DNA from: Nitrospirota bacterium
Lineage (GTDB): Bacteria > Nitrospirota > UBA9217
NCBI GenBank assembly: GCA_035516965.1
Contig: DATIZR010000049.1
Location: 1 to 64,000 of the forward strand
Reading direction: 5' to 3'
DNA length: 64,000 bases
Below, piece by piece: positions 1 to 9,781 of the stretch. How positions within the stretch are numbered: the first letter of the stretch is position 1; each line of letters starts with the position of its first letter. Under the pieces are notes generated by a model. That model saw only the letters and a program-made list of their open reading frames with translations, was not told the origin of the DNA and did no database searches. The position numbers and the translations under genes are program-made.

Positions 1-615
1 TACTTTGCGGCAATGCGGCGTCTTGTCATTGCTGCTTGGGGCGGGCGTATTGAGATTGATGACACCGGCCTCATGAATCCATCTGTCCATGCTTCAGTGG
101 AGCAGATGGCGAAAAAACACGCTCTCGACTATCAGACTCACTCCAGTCAGTTACTATTCTTCGCGGTCGATACTCTGCTCTCGGTCCGAACTCGGCTGCG
201 GTGCTAATCACTGCGGACGGTAAGTTGGCCGCTGCTGCTTCCTCGGAGCGCATTCGTGTCTGGAACTGCATTGCAGGTCCAGCGCCAGACTGGGCATAAT
301 CCTTCCTGAAGTTTTGAAGGTTCCATTCTTAGCAGCCATTAAATTTACACTCGGTACATGTTAGCTTCATCCTATAAAATGTCAATTCAGAGTCAGTTGA
401 CATCTCCCTAAATCAGTTTATAATCATTATAGATATTATCATTTTTCGGAATTGTCTGGAATGATGTTTATCCTTACAACCTGCGGGCATCTTTCTTGCG
501 AAATCCACTAACAAAGGGTTGTCGTATATGAGCCTGATGGTTCCGTTCAGACAATAAGGGCTGGGAAAGCAATAATTATTTTCTCCACAACGTTCTGCAA
601 CGGGGCGGGATAATC
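1..615. other. Region without an intact gene
   Basis: No convincing complete gene is visible before the histidine kinase. Frame 3 is open from 63 to 299 without a usable start. Its last 25 or so residues read like the end of a WD40/TolB-type repeat (ADGKLAAAASSERIRVWN, then a stop at 297-299), so this may be the decayed tail of a repeat protein. A second open frame at 13-207 has no recognisable features. From about 350 to 600 the DNA is AT-richer and probably holds the kinase promoter, but no clear -35/-10 pair stands out. Confidence 0.3.
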
Positions 616-3600
616 GTGATCCTTCAACTGGCAGATCCAATCAACTACGTGCTGAACGGCTATGCGATCCCCGTGCTGGTCGCCGGTATCGCAATCGCCT
701 GCCTCGGATTCTTTGTTCTCTTCCGGGAGCGCGGGTCCGGCGTCGGCGCTTCGTTCCTCTTCCTGTGCCTGAGCGTCGGTCTATTCCTGGTATCCTTCGG
801 TTTTAATTATTCGAGCACAGACGCCAGCGTGTCACTTTTCTGGATCAGGATATCACACCTGGGTGTTGTCTTTATCCCCAGCAGTGCCCTTCTGTTAACG
901 CTGGTGCTCTTCGACTTGTACCATCGGTACAGCCTTTTCATTGCGGCCAGTATCGGCCTGTCATTTCTCTTTTGCCTCGGCATTTTCCTCTCTGATCAGT
1001 TTATCCGCACTACCGAACGCTTCTCCTGGGGCAACTACCCCCACTACGGACTGCTCGGTTTTGCTTTTCTTATTTTTTTCTTCGGTATCATGGCCTACAT
1101 ACTATTTCTCTACTGGCGTCAGTATCGGGGCAGTACCAATGAGAGGAACAGGAAAAGGAACAAAGGCTTGTTCTTTGCCTTCAGCGGCGGTTACCTGGGG
1201 GCTGTCGATTTTCTGCCCGCGCTCGGCGTTCCGGTCTATCCCTTTGGATACATTCCCATTTTCTTTTTTATTGTTGTCTGTACCTACGTTGTCATTCGGT
1301 ACCAGCTCGTGGACATAACGCCCGAAACGGCTGCGGGTGAGATTCTGGAGACCATGCAAGGGGCCGTCATCGTCACGGACCTGGAGGATAGGATCCAGGT
1401 GGCCAATCGCGTAGCGTTGGAAATGCTCGGATATCAAAAATCGGAGATTCTCGGCAGGGACCTGACGTCCATTCTTCCGATTCCTGCAGAAATGAGCGCT
1501 GTCCAGGCAGGGGAGCGTTCCCTCGACAGGGAGATGGTCTGGCCCGGCAGGTACGGGAAACAATCCGACGTCATCGTATCCGCGTCCCAGGTGACGGACC
1601 ATCGTAACGTTCCGGTAGGGACGGTCTATGTAGCCCATGACATTACCGAGCGCAAGCAGTCGGAGGATGCGCTGCGTAATCAAGAATCGGAATTGAATAA
1701 ATCGCAGCGTCTGGCGCATATCGGCAGTTGGGACTGGGACGCGGTCAAGAACACCATCTGGTGGTCGGACGAGTATTACCGTATCTACGGCCTCGATCCG
1801 CAGAATCCGACGCCGAACTACGAGGAGCATCTCAAGGCCTATACCCCGGAGAGCGCCGGACGGCTCGACGCTGTGGTAAAGCGGGCCATGGAAACCGGCG
1901 AGCCCTATGAGGTCGACCTTGAACTGGCCCACCCGACTCCTACCACACGATGGATCGTCGCACGGGGCGAAGCCAAGCGCGACACGAATGGAAACATATA
2001 TGGTCTTCGCGGCACAGCCCAGAACATCACCGAACGCAGGCAGATGGAGAACGAGCTACGGATAAGCGAGGAAAAATTTCGGAAGGCATTCTTGACCAGC
2101 CCTGATTCGATTAACTTTAATCGACTCCAGGACGGAATGTACGTCTCAGTGAATGACGGTTTCACCAGGATGTCCGGCTACACTGCGGCCGAGGTTATCG
2201 GTAAAACCTCGCTTGAGCTAAACATTTGGGCCGATCCGAATGATCGTCAGAAATTACTGGAAGGGCTGAGGAAGCTGGGAGAGGTTAAGAACCTGGAGGC
2301 ACGCTTCCGTACAAAGGACGGGCGAGTCATTGACGGAATAATGTCTGCGGCGATCATCGAGATCAATAACATTCAGCACATCGTCAATATAACCCGTGAC
2401 ATCACCGAGCTCAAGCTGGCGGAAAGGGCATTGCGGATATCCGAAGAGCGCTTGAGCCTGGCGTTGCAAGCGGCGGAGCAGGGGATTTATGATTTGGACT
2501 TAAGAACAGGCGAAGCTATTGTAACCTCGGAATATGCCCTTATGCTTGGCTATGACCCCGTTGAATTTCATGAGACCAATGCAAAATGGATAGAGAGACT
2601 GCATCCTGATGACAGGGAGTCCGTTGCTGCTGTATACCGAGCTTATGTTAAGGGTGAATTACCGGAATATAAGGTCGAGTTCAGACAGAAGACAAAAGAT
2701 GGAAACTGGAAATGGATCCTGTCTCTCGGCAAAATCATGGAGCGTGATACGGATGGTAATCCCCTCCGCATGATCGGAACACATACTGACATCACCGAGC
2801 GCAAACAGGCGGAAGCTGTGCTGCAGGAGAACCAGGCACGGTTAGACCTTGCACTGCGGTCTGCACATATGGGTGTATGGCGCTTTGAGCTCAAGGAGAA
2901 CAGGCGCTATTTCGACGACCTGACCTGCCAGCTGTTTGGGATAGATCCGGCCACGTTCACCGGGACACCGGAGGAATTCTTTCGGGTCGTACATCCTGAA
3001 GATCGCGAAAAGATAAAGGCCGCAATAACGAGGGCCATTGAGCAGGATACACTTTATGAGCCGGGGTCATATCGCGTTGTCTGGCCTGATGGAAGCGTTC
3101 ATTTTATGTCAGCCCGCGGCAGGCTGATCCACGACGACAAGGGGCAGCCCTTAAGAGTCAATGGTATCGTATGGGACATCACGGATCAACATCTCCTTGA
3201 GCTGGAGCGTCTCAAAACCCAGAAGCTCGAGTCCATCGGCACCCTCGCAGGCGGCATTGCCCATGACTTCAACAATCTCTTGCAGGGTGTTTTTGGCTAC
3301 ATATCCATGGCGAAACTGACCTACGACCAGAAAGAGAAATCGCTTGTCATGCTGGAACAGGCGGAAAAAGCCCTGCACCAGTCCGTGAATCTGACTTCGC
3401 AGCTTTTGACCTTCGCGAAGGGCGGCAAGCCGGTGATTAAACCGACGAATGTTCGACCGTTGATAGAGAATGCCGCAAAGTTCGCCCTGAGCGGATCACG
3501 TTCCGATTACCGAGTCGTTGCTGAAGACGCTCTCTGGCAAGTGGAGGCCGACGAGGGCCAGATCACACAGGTGATCCAGAACATTGTTTTAAACGCCGAC

Positions 3601-4335
3601 CAGGCCATGCCGGAGGGCGGACTGGTTACGATCATGGTGAAGAATGTTAAGGTCATCGGCAAGACACCTAGCCTCGACCTCCCGAAGGGCCGATACGTGG
3701 CAATCGTGATCAAGGACAACGGCATCGGCATTCTGGAAGAGCATTGTGCGAAGATCTTCGACCCCTATTTTACGACAAAGGAAAAGGGCAGCGGTCTGGG
3801 ACTCGCGACCTCCTATTCGATTATCAGGAACCATGGCGGCCTGATCAACGTGAACTCCAAGGTAGGCAAAGGGAGCACTTTTTATATCTACCTTCCCGCG
3901 TCAGACACTCAGGAGCACGGAGAGCCCCTTCAGCCGGCGGCAGTCATGGCACCGCGGCGCGCCGCCAGAGTATTGGTCATGGATGATGAAGAAGTCATTA
4001 GGAATCTGAGCATCGAGTTACTCGTTGAGCTAGGACATACTGCAGAGGTCGTAGAAAAGGGCCAGGAGGCGCTCGAAAAATATCAGAATGCAATGACCGC
4101 AGGAACTCCCTTTGACATCGTCATCCTCGATCTGACCGTTCGGGGTGGCATGGGGGGATTAGAAACGATACAAAAGCTCCTCCAGATCGATCCAATGGTG
4201 AAGGCAATAGTGTCGAGCGGTTACTCGGATGACGCGGCTCTGTCGAATTACCGTGAGTTGGGATTCCAGGCCTTCCTCAAGAAACCCTACCGGGTAGGAG
4301 ATCTGCAGAGAATATTGAATTCATTGCTTGCCTGA
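616..4335 (+). CDS. Multi-PAS hybrid sensor histidine kinase with C-terminal receiver
   Basis: A 1239-residue membrane-bound hybrid kinase with a GTG start. Residues 1-225 hold about seven hydrophobic helices, like the 7TM-type sensory region of histidine kinases. Five PAS domains follow (about 237-350, 365-475, 483-602, 610-733, 740-863), most ending in the PAC signature DITER or a variant. The dimerisation/phosphoacceptor helix has GGIAHDFNNLL with His883. The ATPase domain has DNGIGI and GSGLGLA boxes. The C-terminal receiver has the acidic pair DDEE and acceptor Asp1172 in ILDLTV, with lysine in FLKKPY. No DNA-binding output domain is present, so signalling must pass to a separate partner. 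No cognate regulator lies next to it, so the stimulus and target are unknown. The gene is monocistronic and is followed by a convergent gene. Confidence 0.93.
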   Translation: MILQLADPINYVLNGYAIPVLVAGIAIACLGFFVLFRERGSGVGASFLFLCLSVGLFLVSFGFNYSSTDASVSLFWIRISHLGVVFIPSSALLLTLVLFDLYHRYSLFIAASIGLSFLFCLGIFLSDQFIRTTERFSWGNYPHYGLLGFAFLIFFFGIMAYILFLYWRQYRGSTNERNRKRNKGLFFAFSGGYLGAVDFLPALGVPVYPFGYIPIFFFIVVCTYVVIRYQLVDITPETAAGEILETMQGAVIVTDLEDRIQVANRVALEMLGYQKSEILGRDLTSILPIPAEMSAVQAGERSLDREMVWPGRYGKQSDVIVSASQVTDHRNVPVGTVYVAHDITERKQSEDALRNQESELNKSQRLAHIGSWDWDAVKNTIWWSDEYYRIYGLDPQNPTPNYEEHLKAYTPESAGRLDAVVKRAMETGEPYEVDLELAHPTPTTRWIVARGEAKRDTNGNIYGLRGTAQNITERRQMENELRISEEKFRKAFLTSPDSINFNRLQDGMYVSVNDGFTRMSGYTAAEVIGKTSLELNIWADPNDRQKLLEGLRKLGEVKNLEARFRTKDGRVIDGIMSAAIIEINNIQHIVNITRDITELKLAERALRISEERLSLALQAAEQGIYDLDLRTGEAIVTSEYALMLGYDPVEFHETNAKWIERLHPDDRESVAAVYRAYVKGELPEYKVEFRQKTKDGNWKWILSLGKIMERDTDGNPLRMIGTHTDITERKQAEAVLQENQARLDLALRSAHMGVWRFELKENRRYFDDLTCQLFGIDPATFTGTPEEFFRVVHPEDREKIKAAITRAIEQDTLYEPGSYRVVWPDGSVHFMSARGRLIHDDKGQPLRVNGIVWDITDQHLLELERLKTQKLESIGTLAGGIAHDFNNLLQGVFGYISMAKLTYDQKEKSLVMLEQAEKALHQSVNLTSQLLTFAKGGKPVIKPTNVRPLIENAAKFALSGSRSDYRVVAEDALWQVEADEGQITQVIQNIVLNADQAMPEGGLVTIMVKNVKVIGKTPSLDLPKGRYVAIVIKDNGIGILEEHCAKIFDPYFTTKEKGSGLGLATSYSIIRNHGGLINVNSKVGKGSTFYIYLPASDTQEHGEPLQPAAVMAPRRAARVLVMDDEEVIRNLSIELLVELGHTAEVVEKGQEALEKYQNAMTAGTPFDIVILDLTVRGGMGGLETIQKLLQIDPMVKAIVSSGYSDDAALSNYRELGFQAFLKKPYRVGDLQRILNSLLA

Positions 4336-4483
4336 TACAACCGGAATTCTTTGCCCTCGTCATCATATCGACAGAGCAACCTTGTAGGTGTTATCTGCTG
4401 TAGTCAGCATTTGTGCTGGCAGCATGGCAATGAGGTGCGATCGCGGGATTTACTCGCTGTTGGCCATGCGAATGGCGGGGTTA

Positions 4484-5305
4484 TTACGGCAGCAGGCTAC
4501 CCGCACCGCTGTGCTTGAGCATGATCTTCTGGAGCATCATGGCGATGCCGGTCCCGAGCGTGAAGAGCGAATCAATGGGAAGGTTCTTTTCGGCGCTCTC
4601 GTCGAAGAATACATGGAGCTTGGACTCCATATCCTCTTCCGGTTTCCAGTAGCAGATCAGGATCGGCACCCGGGGGAGGGGATACAGGACAACGGAGATA
4701 TCGGCGTTGAAATCATTGAACGATGAGACGGCGCTGAACATGCTGATCAGGTCCTCGAAAAGGGCCGCATGCCTGTCGGCGATCTGCTTCAGCGGCTTCT
4801 CGCATCGCTGCTCAAAGAGACGGCTCCAGGTCTGACCGCTCGGAAGCTCGCGCAAGGGGACCCAGTTCCCGGTGACTTCCGCGCCCGTGCAGTTTACGAC
4901 GTAATCGAGCAAGGGCAGGGAGAACCATGCGTGCGTATGGCACTGGGACCTGACCGTTCCCTGAGCGTCGACCTCGAAGTCCCTGCCGAGGCAGGAAATG
5001 ACGAGGGAAGAATCATTCACCCTGCCGCACAGGCACTCCACCCGCGAGGGCAGCTCGATAGTTCTGATCTTCTTCTGTAATTTTTTCAGTTGTTCCTGCT
5101 GGACGCTCTCCAGGTTCACCTGCCGGTCTATTTTCCCGCTATACTCGCTGATGATTTTTTTGTCCAGACGGGGGCAGCCGGAGAGCTGCGCTTCCTGTTT
5201 GATGACCGCCGCAGCAAAAGCCATGCAGGTTCGTGGCGGGCATTCTCCGCAGTTCGATCTGGGCAGCAGCTTATAGACCTCGAGGGGTGTTCTGAGCCTG
5301 GACAT
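4484..5305 (-). CDS. Fe-S cluster domain plus DUF3786 protein
   Basis: A 273-residue cytosolic protein. The N-terminus carries a four-cysteine Fe-S motif (NCGECPPRTCMAFA followed by GCPRL), like the small 4Fe-4S domain of corrinoid/iron-sulfur and RnfB-type proteins. The rest matches the DUF3786 architecture known from anaerobes. I chose the internal start giving MSRLRTPLEVYKLL because relatives begin just before this helix. An upstream ATG at 5359 would add 18 unremarkable residues, and neither start has a strong ribosome site. The function is unknown, though association with C1 or corrinoid metabolism is plausible from the Fe-S domain. It lies 190 bases downstream of a zinc-ribbon gene on the same strand and may be co-transcribed with it. 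Confidence 0.8.
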   Translation of the reverse strand: MSRLRTPLEVYKLLPRSNCGECPPRTCMAFAAAVIKQEAQLSGCPRLDKKIISEYSGKIDRQVNLESVQQEQLKKLQKKIRTIELPSRVECLCGRVNDSSLVISCLGRDFEVDAQGTVRSQCHTHAWFSLPLLDYVVNCTGAEVTGNWVPLRELPSGQTWSRLFEQRCEKPLKQIADRHAALFEDLISMFSAVSSFNDFNADISVVLYPLPRVPILICYWKPEEDMESKLHVFFDESAEKNLPIDSLFTLGTGIAMMLQKIMLKHSGAGSLLP

Positions 5306-5495
5306 AAGCGTCTCATTCAACGGGAAATCCAATGAAAAATACACCTTGTCCCGGTGCATTGCAAGAAGGTTTTAAAACGGGAGCGGAGTGATAGCTTCGG
5401 CCGGGGAAGGGGGTCGAATCGTTTTGGACGGCCGGACATGGAAAGGTCTTCTCCCCTTCATCGGCAGAAGCCTTCCCTGAAGGAATTCGGGGCAC

Positions 5496-5738
5496 TTATT
5501 TTTTGACTGCGTTTTTGAGCCGCTCGAGCTTGTCGGCGCCCACGCACTCTTTCGCAAAGGCGCACCACTCGATGCAGGACGTGCCGATGGGCCGGGCATT
5601 CACGTGGCCGCACTTCTTGCATGCCGTGTCCGGCTCGTCGCTCCAGATCTCGACCTTCTCGCCGCACTTCTGGCACCGGATATCTTCCGGCTTGGGCGAC
5701 CGTATTTCAGTACTTCCTGGGCATCCTTCCTTGAACAT
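5496..5738 (-). CDS. Small zinc-ribbon protein
   Basis: An 80-residue protein with a CQKCGEK...CKKCGHV zinc ribbon in the first half and two further cysteines (TSCIEWCAFAKEC) in the second, seven or more in total. It is preceded by a GAGG ribosome site. The arrangement suggests a structural zinc or Fe-S site, but no enzymatic motif is visible. It sits 81 bases upstream of nothing on its own strand except the DUF3786 gene downstream, and 80 bases after the ChaN-like gene. All three genes share the minus strand and could form one transcript. The function is not known to me. Confidence 0.75.
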   Translation of the reverse strand: MFKEGCPGSTEIRSPKPEDIRCQKCGEKVEIWSDEPDTACKKCGHVNARPIGTSCIEWCAFAKECVGADKLERLKNAVKK

Positions 5739-5818
5739 GATTTAATTCTACCTCAACAATCACGCGCCGTCTATGATGCAGATCATAATCGCAACGCCGA
5801 TTCTGACTTGGCTGCGCG

Positions 5819-8815
5819 TCACAATTTTACGTCGAACTGCATCTCCCGGTCACCCAGGAAAAAGCGCTTCCTGATCACCTTCACGCTCACGGTCTCGCCT
5901 TTCTTCTTGAAGAAGAGCACGAGCCTGATGTCCTCCACGCTCTCAACCTGTTCGTTGTCGAGCGACAGGATCCTGTCCCCGACGGTCATGCCGGCTTTCT
6001 TCGACACGCTGCCCTCGGGCAGTTCGATGATGCTGACCGCGCTGTTCTCGACCTTGAGCACCGCCATGAGCTTCGGCGGCGCGACTCCCTCGAGCGGCTG
6101 CGGCAGGAGCAGGTAGTTCGCGACGTCCGGTTCGACCTCGCTGTCGTTCAGCGCGATGAAGTAGGGGAGGCTGTTCCTGCGGAACGCTCGCTTCGGGATG
6201 CCGGACCCGTAGGAGAGATGGCCGCTGCCGGCGATCACGACCATGCGGCGTTCGGGGTTCTTCCGCAGGAACTCGTCAATGGACTCCGCCATGGTCTCGT
6301 CCCAGAGCACCTGGGCCTCGAAGAAGTAGTCGAAGCTCAATTCGGCAGCACCCGGGTGCTGGTCGAAGGCCGACTTCAACCGGTCCCGGTACCCGGCGTC
6401 CGAGAAATCCATCTGCCGCGGCACCTCGCTCCGCTCCTCACTGGTCAGGGAATCGAGGCCGGATTTCGAGACCTTGTCCGTGATCTCCTTCCGCTGGTTG
6501 AGCGCGACCACGGGTATCCGGTGCTCCCGCGCGAAATCGAGGATGGGTTTGTACAGGTTGTAGTCGAAGACCCAGCGCTTGAAGTACTCCGATTGCTTCA
6601 GGAACGCGCGTTCGTCGATCGTGCCGCCAATGTAGTCATCAAGCACCTTCTGGAAGGGCCGCTGGAACATTTCCATGCCGATGGCGAGGCTCAGCCCCTT
6701 CTCGTGGAGGGCACTGATCACCTGGAGCTGCACGGCATGGTGCGCGAACTTGTCATGATACTCGCCGAGGTAGATGATCCTGTTCCCGGCCGCCGCGGTG
6801 ACGGCTTCGGTCAGCGTCTTGACCGAGGAAAGGTCGATTGCCATCGTTCTTTCTCTGAGCTCCATGAGCATACCCCTTTGCGACTCGTCGGTCTTCCGGG
6901 AAAGGCCGCCCGCCCGGTCGACGGTCACGCGGCTGTACCTGCCGGACTGCAGCATCTGAGCAAACCCCGCAGCCGCGTCCCTGTCGGTGCGCGCATGCAT
7001 CAGCAGGACAGCCTTGCGCGGATTCCAGGGATTTTTCCTTGCAATCAGATCGAAGGCTGCGCCGGTACCGCTCATCATCCCTCCGAACAGACGGTCGATA
7101 ATGGGGTTGTCCCTGCCGAGGACTACAAGCGAGGAGGACTTGAGCGAAGCATCGGTGAGGTCTGCCGCCTCCTTTACTAGGGCCCCCTGTTCCTTCAGTC
7201 GATCAATCACTCTCTGGTAGGACTCCCGGCCGGCAACGGGGAGCACGACCAGGCGGCTGTCGTCCCCAAGGAATGTTTCGATCAGGGGGGGCGACTCCTC
7301 CTCGGTCAGTTCCCGTGCAAGGTCATAATCCGGGTCGATAACGAGGTTCCGCGGCTCCTCGGGAGGCTGGAGGGTGATGTCTGTCTTCCCGGAGCCGATG
7401 TTCAGGCGCTCCGTCGTAACAGCGCCGTTCGCCAGCGTCATGACGGCCGGAACCTCGACGGGAATGGACAGATTATGTTGGTCCAGCGTGAAAGTGACCT
7501 CGAAGATGTCACCGGAGCGCTGGACCGCGGGCTTGTCCGGGACCAGCTCGGCAAGCCCTTCTTTGTCCACCCATTGCTTGAAGAAGGGGGCAAGGTCAGA
7601 GCCTGCGCGGCGCTCGAAGGCAAGCCGCACATCGTCCCATGAGGCGCGCTGGAACCGCTTTTCCGTGATCAGTTCCCGAAGCCCGTCAAAGAACATTGTG
7701 TCGCCCAGCGACCGCCTGAGCATGTGAAAGACGAGAGCTCCTTTACCGCGGCCAATGGCGCGGGCAGCGCCGTCCGTGCCGTCCCGGAGACCCCGGAGCG
7801 ACGTCTCATTCTTGGCGTTCACCCGGGAGGCATAGTCGAGGAGCAGTTGTTTTCGGAAATCCCGGCCCCTGCCTGCCTGCTCCTCGCTCAGATGTTCTCC
7901 CAGATAGGCGACGAGTCCGGCGGCCCAGTTACCCTGTTCAGGATCGACGAAGACCGCACTGCCGAACCATTCGCTCAGGATCTGATCGCGCAGGGGGGCC
8001 TCCGCACGGGAAAGGCGGAAGTCGCCCCGGTCGATCAGGGCGATGGTCGGTTGCGCGACGGACAAGGATCGCACGCTCTCGACGAGAGATATCCTCCGGT
8101 ACGGAAACCGGGAAAGGAGCTTCTCGTACTGCTCGAGGTAGTCCCTGGCCTCCGCGAGACGTATGGCTGCATGGCCCCGGTCTTCGGGAAGATAGTACGT
8201 AACGATCTCGACGCCGTTCATCTCGTTGCTGAGCAGCGCGTAGCGGCCGGCCACAAGGCTCAGCCCGTCGAGGGGATGGTCGAATTGGAAGTGGAATTCC
8301 CACTGGCCATCGCGGATGTTCTTCTCGATCGCGTCCGCCTCGGACACGGCCTCGTACCCCGCCGGCAGATTCACCCTGAGCCGGTATCGCGCGGGCCCTT
8401 CGATCTTCGGATACCAGGCGCCGGTCAGGAATATCCCATTGGCATCGATGACCCTCTCCTTGATCGGCGGGGATCCCGATCCGGAACTTGTCCCGCCCTT
8501 GAACACTCCTTCATATTCGATCGTCAGTCGTCCGCCTTCCTTGGGAGCGGTGCTGATCGCGATCCTGTTGTTCGTGACCGCACGATCCATGGCAACACCG
8601 TTGAGGCTCACGTTCTTGATGATGAGGTCCGACGTGGTGATCGTAACCGGCATGTCGGGAGCGAGCGCGATGGTGGCAACGCCTGTCAGGCGAGAAGCGG
8701 GAAGGTCGATGGAGACGGTGAGGCTGTATTCCGGCAGCGTTATTTCGTTGCTGCGAGCCGGAAACGGGGAGAGCAGGATGAGAATAAGAAAGAGACTGCG
8801 AATCAGTTTCGGCAT
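5819..8815 (-). CDS. Secreted protein: inactive M1-peptidase fold + ChaN domain + PDZ
   Basis: A 998-residue exported protein with a signal peptide of about 22 residues. Residues 25-470 follow the M1 aminopeptidase layout (beta sandwich, then helical domain). The zinc site HExxHxW is replaced by DQILSEW at 277-283, so all three catalytic residues are gone. Residues 520-650 form an alpha/beta linker domain. Residues 675-880 match ChaN/haem-binding-uptake (Tiki-like) proteins, with YLGEYHDKFAHH, EMFQRP and a terminal AGSGHLSYG. Residues 905-998 form a PDZ domain (GSVSKKAGMTVGDRILSLD). ChaN family members bind haem or act in iron uptake. Here the dead peptidase could bind peptide or substrate in the periplasm. 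A GAGG site lies 6 bases upstream of the ATG. I am not aware of this exact fusion being characterised. Confidence 0.85.
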   Translation of the reverse strand: MPKLIRSLFLILILLSPFPARSNEITLPEYSLTVSIDLPASRLTGVATIALAPDMPVTITTSDLIIKNVSLNGVAMDRAVTNNRIAISTAPKEGGRLTIEYEGVFKGGTSSGSGSPPIKERVIDANGIFLTGAWYPKIEGPARYRLRVNLPAGYEAVSEADAIEKNIRDGQWEFHFQFDHPLDGLSLVAGRYALLSNEMNGVEIVTYYLPEDRGHAAIRLAEARDYLEQYEKLLSRFPYRRISLVESVRSLSVAQPTIALIDRGDFRLSRAEAPLRDQILSEWFGSAVFVDPEQGNWAAGLVAYLGEHLSEEQAGRGRDFRKQLLLDYASRVNAKNETSLRGLRDGTDGAARAIGRGKGALVFHMLRRSLGDTMFFDGLRELITEKRFQRASWDDVRLAFERRAGSDLAPFFKQWVDKEGLAELVPDKPAVQRSGDIFEVTFTLDQHNLSIPVEVPAVMTLANGAVTTERLNIGSGKTDITLQPPEEPRNLVIDPDYDLARELTEEESPPLIETFLGDDSRLVVLPVAGRESYQRVIDRLKEQGALVKEAADLTDASLKSSSLVVLGRDNPIIDRLFGGMMSGTGAAFDLIARKNPWNPRKAVLLMHARTDRDAAAGFAQMLQSGRYSRVTVDRAGGLSRKTDESQRGMLMELRERTMAIDLSSVKTLTEAVTAAAGNRIIYLGEYHDKFAHHAVQLQVISALHEKGLSLAIGMEMFQRPFQKVLDDYIGGTIDERAFLKQSEYFKRWVFDYNLYKPILDFAREHRIPVVALNQRKEITDKVSKSGLDSLTSEERSEVPRQMDFSDAGYRDRLKSAFDQHPGAAELSFDYFFEAQVLWDETMAESIDEFLRKNPERRMVVIAGSGHLSYGSGIPKRAFRRNSLPYFIALNDSEVEPDVANYLLLPQPLEGVAPPKLMAVLKVENSAVSIIELPEGSVSKKAGMTVGDRILSLDNEQVESVEDIRLVLFFKKKGETVSVKVIRKRFFLGDREMQFDVKL

Positions 8816-8968
8816 AGGTGCCTCGTGAAGAAGACCGTAGAGCTATCATAGCAAAAAAAATCATATTTATCCATAAGTTATTATCTCCGGCGCGATGATG
8901 GCTCATGGCGGTCCCGCGGAAATCCCGGGTTCCGGACCATCGTCATCCGTGTTTTCATGATATTTAGC

Positions 8969-8997
8969 TTGTATTTGGAAGGCTTCGCAATTATAAT
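8969..8997 (+). promoter_or_regulatory. Sigma70-type promoter of the DksA-like gene
   Basis: TTGTAT at 8969-8974, a 17-base spacer and a perfect TATAAT at 8992-8997. Transcription would begin near 9004, giving a leader of about 37 bases with a GGGGAGGT ribosome site. Confidence 0.7.
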
Positions 8998-9040
8998 GGC
9001 CATCTAGTTTACAACGACTCCGGGGGAGGTTTCCAAATAG

Positions 9041-9658
9041 ATGGCTGTAAAAAAAGGTGCAAAAAAGAAAACCGCCGCAAAACCGAAGCCCAAGAAAGCG
9101 GCCAAAAAGGCGGTCAAGAAAGCCGCTAAAAAAGCCGTCAAAAAAGCAGCGCCGAAAAAGCGCAGCACGGCCAGACCGAAGAAAGCTGCAGCGAAGCCCG
9201 TGAAAAAAAAGAAAACCACGGCTGCACAAGCCGTCCCGTCCCGTCCCGCACGCATCACCCCGGCAACGCAGAAGCGGAACGAAGTGCTGAAGAAGATCCT
9301 GCTCAAGAAGCGGAACGAGGTGGTAGCGGGCCTCGAAGCCCAGATGGGCCGCAAACTGACGCGGGAGACAGGGCAGCGGATCGACGCGGCAATGGACAGT
9401 GCGGACATGTCATCGCAGGACATGGACCAGGGCATTGATTATTCCCTCATCGAGATGCGGTACGAGCAGTACAAGGACATCGCAGACGCCTTCCGTAAGC
9501 TCCAGAACAACACCTTCGGCCTGTGCGAAGAGTGCGGCGAAGAGATCGACATCAAGCGGCTTGAAGTGAACCCGCTCGCCCGGTACTGCATCTCCTGCAA
9601 GACGAAGAAAGAGGAGATCGAGCGGATCCAGAAGGAAGAGACGAGGTTCAAGGAATAA
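9041..9658 (+). CDS. DksA/TraR C4 zinc-finger protein with histone-H1-like tail
   Basis: A 205-residue protein in two parts. Residues 1-65 are almost entirely Lys, Ala and Pro in AAKKAVKK-type repeats, like eukaryotic H1 tails and bacterial H1-like proteins. Residues 75-205 form a DksA/TraR-type module: a coiled-coil helical hairpin followed by a zinc finger with CEEC at 162-165 and CISC at 183-186. DksA proteins enter the RNA polymerase secondary channel and tune rRNA and stress promoters. The basic tail would add non-specific DNA binding. The gene has its own strong promoter and is divergent from the ChaN-like gene. The acidic tip residues that define true DksA (DxxDxA) are only loosely matched (MDSADMSSQDMD), so its exact activity is uncertain. 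Confidence 0.88.
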   Translation: MAVKKGAKKKTAAKPKPKKAAKKAVKKAAKKAVKKAAPKKRSTARPKKAAAKPVKKKKTTAAQAVPSRPARITPATQKRNEVLKKILLKKRNEVVAGLEAQMGRKLTRETGQRIDAAMDSADMSSQDMDQGIDYSLIEMRYEQYKDIADAFRKLQNNTFGLCEECGEEIDIKRLEVNPLARYCISCKTKKEEIERIQKEETRFKE

Positions 9659-9734
9659 ATCTCTGGGAGGTCAGGCGGTCCCGAAAGGACATGCTTCTCA
9701 CCTGTCCCTGTCGTGTCAGAGAATCAGGTTTTTC

Positions 9735-9763
9735 TTGACAAAAAGTCCGTAATCCAGTATCGT
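9735..9763 (+). promoter_or_regulatory. Sigma70 promoter of the tRNA gene
   Basis: A consensus TTGACA at 9735-9740, a 17-base spacer, and TATCGT at 9758-9763. The expected start near 9770 leaves a short 5' extension before the tRNA. Confidence 0.75.
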
Positions 9764-9781
9764 ATGCCTCTGATTTTCCGG

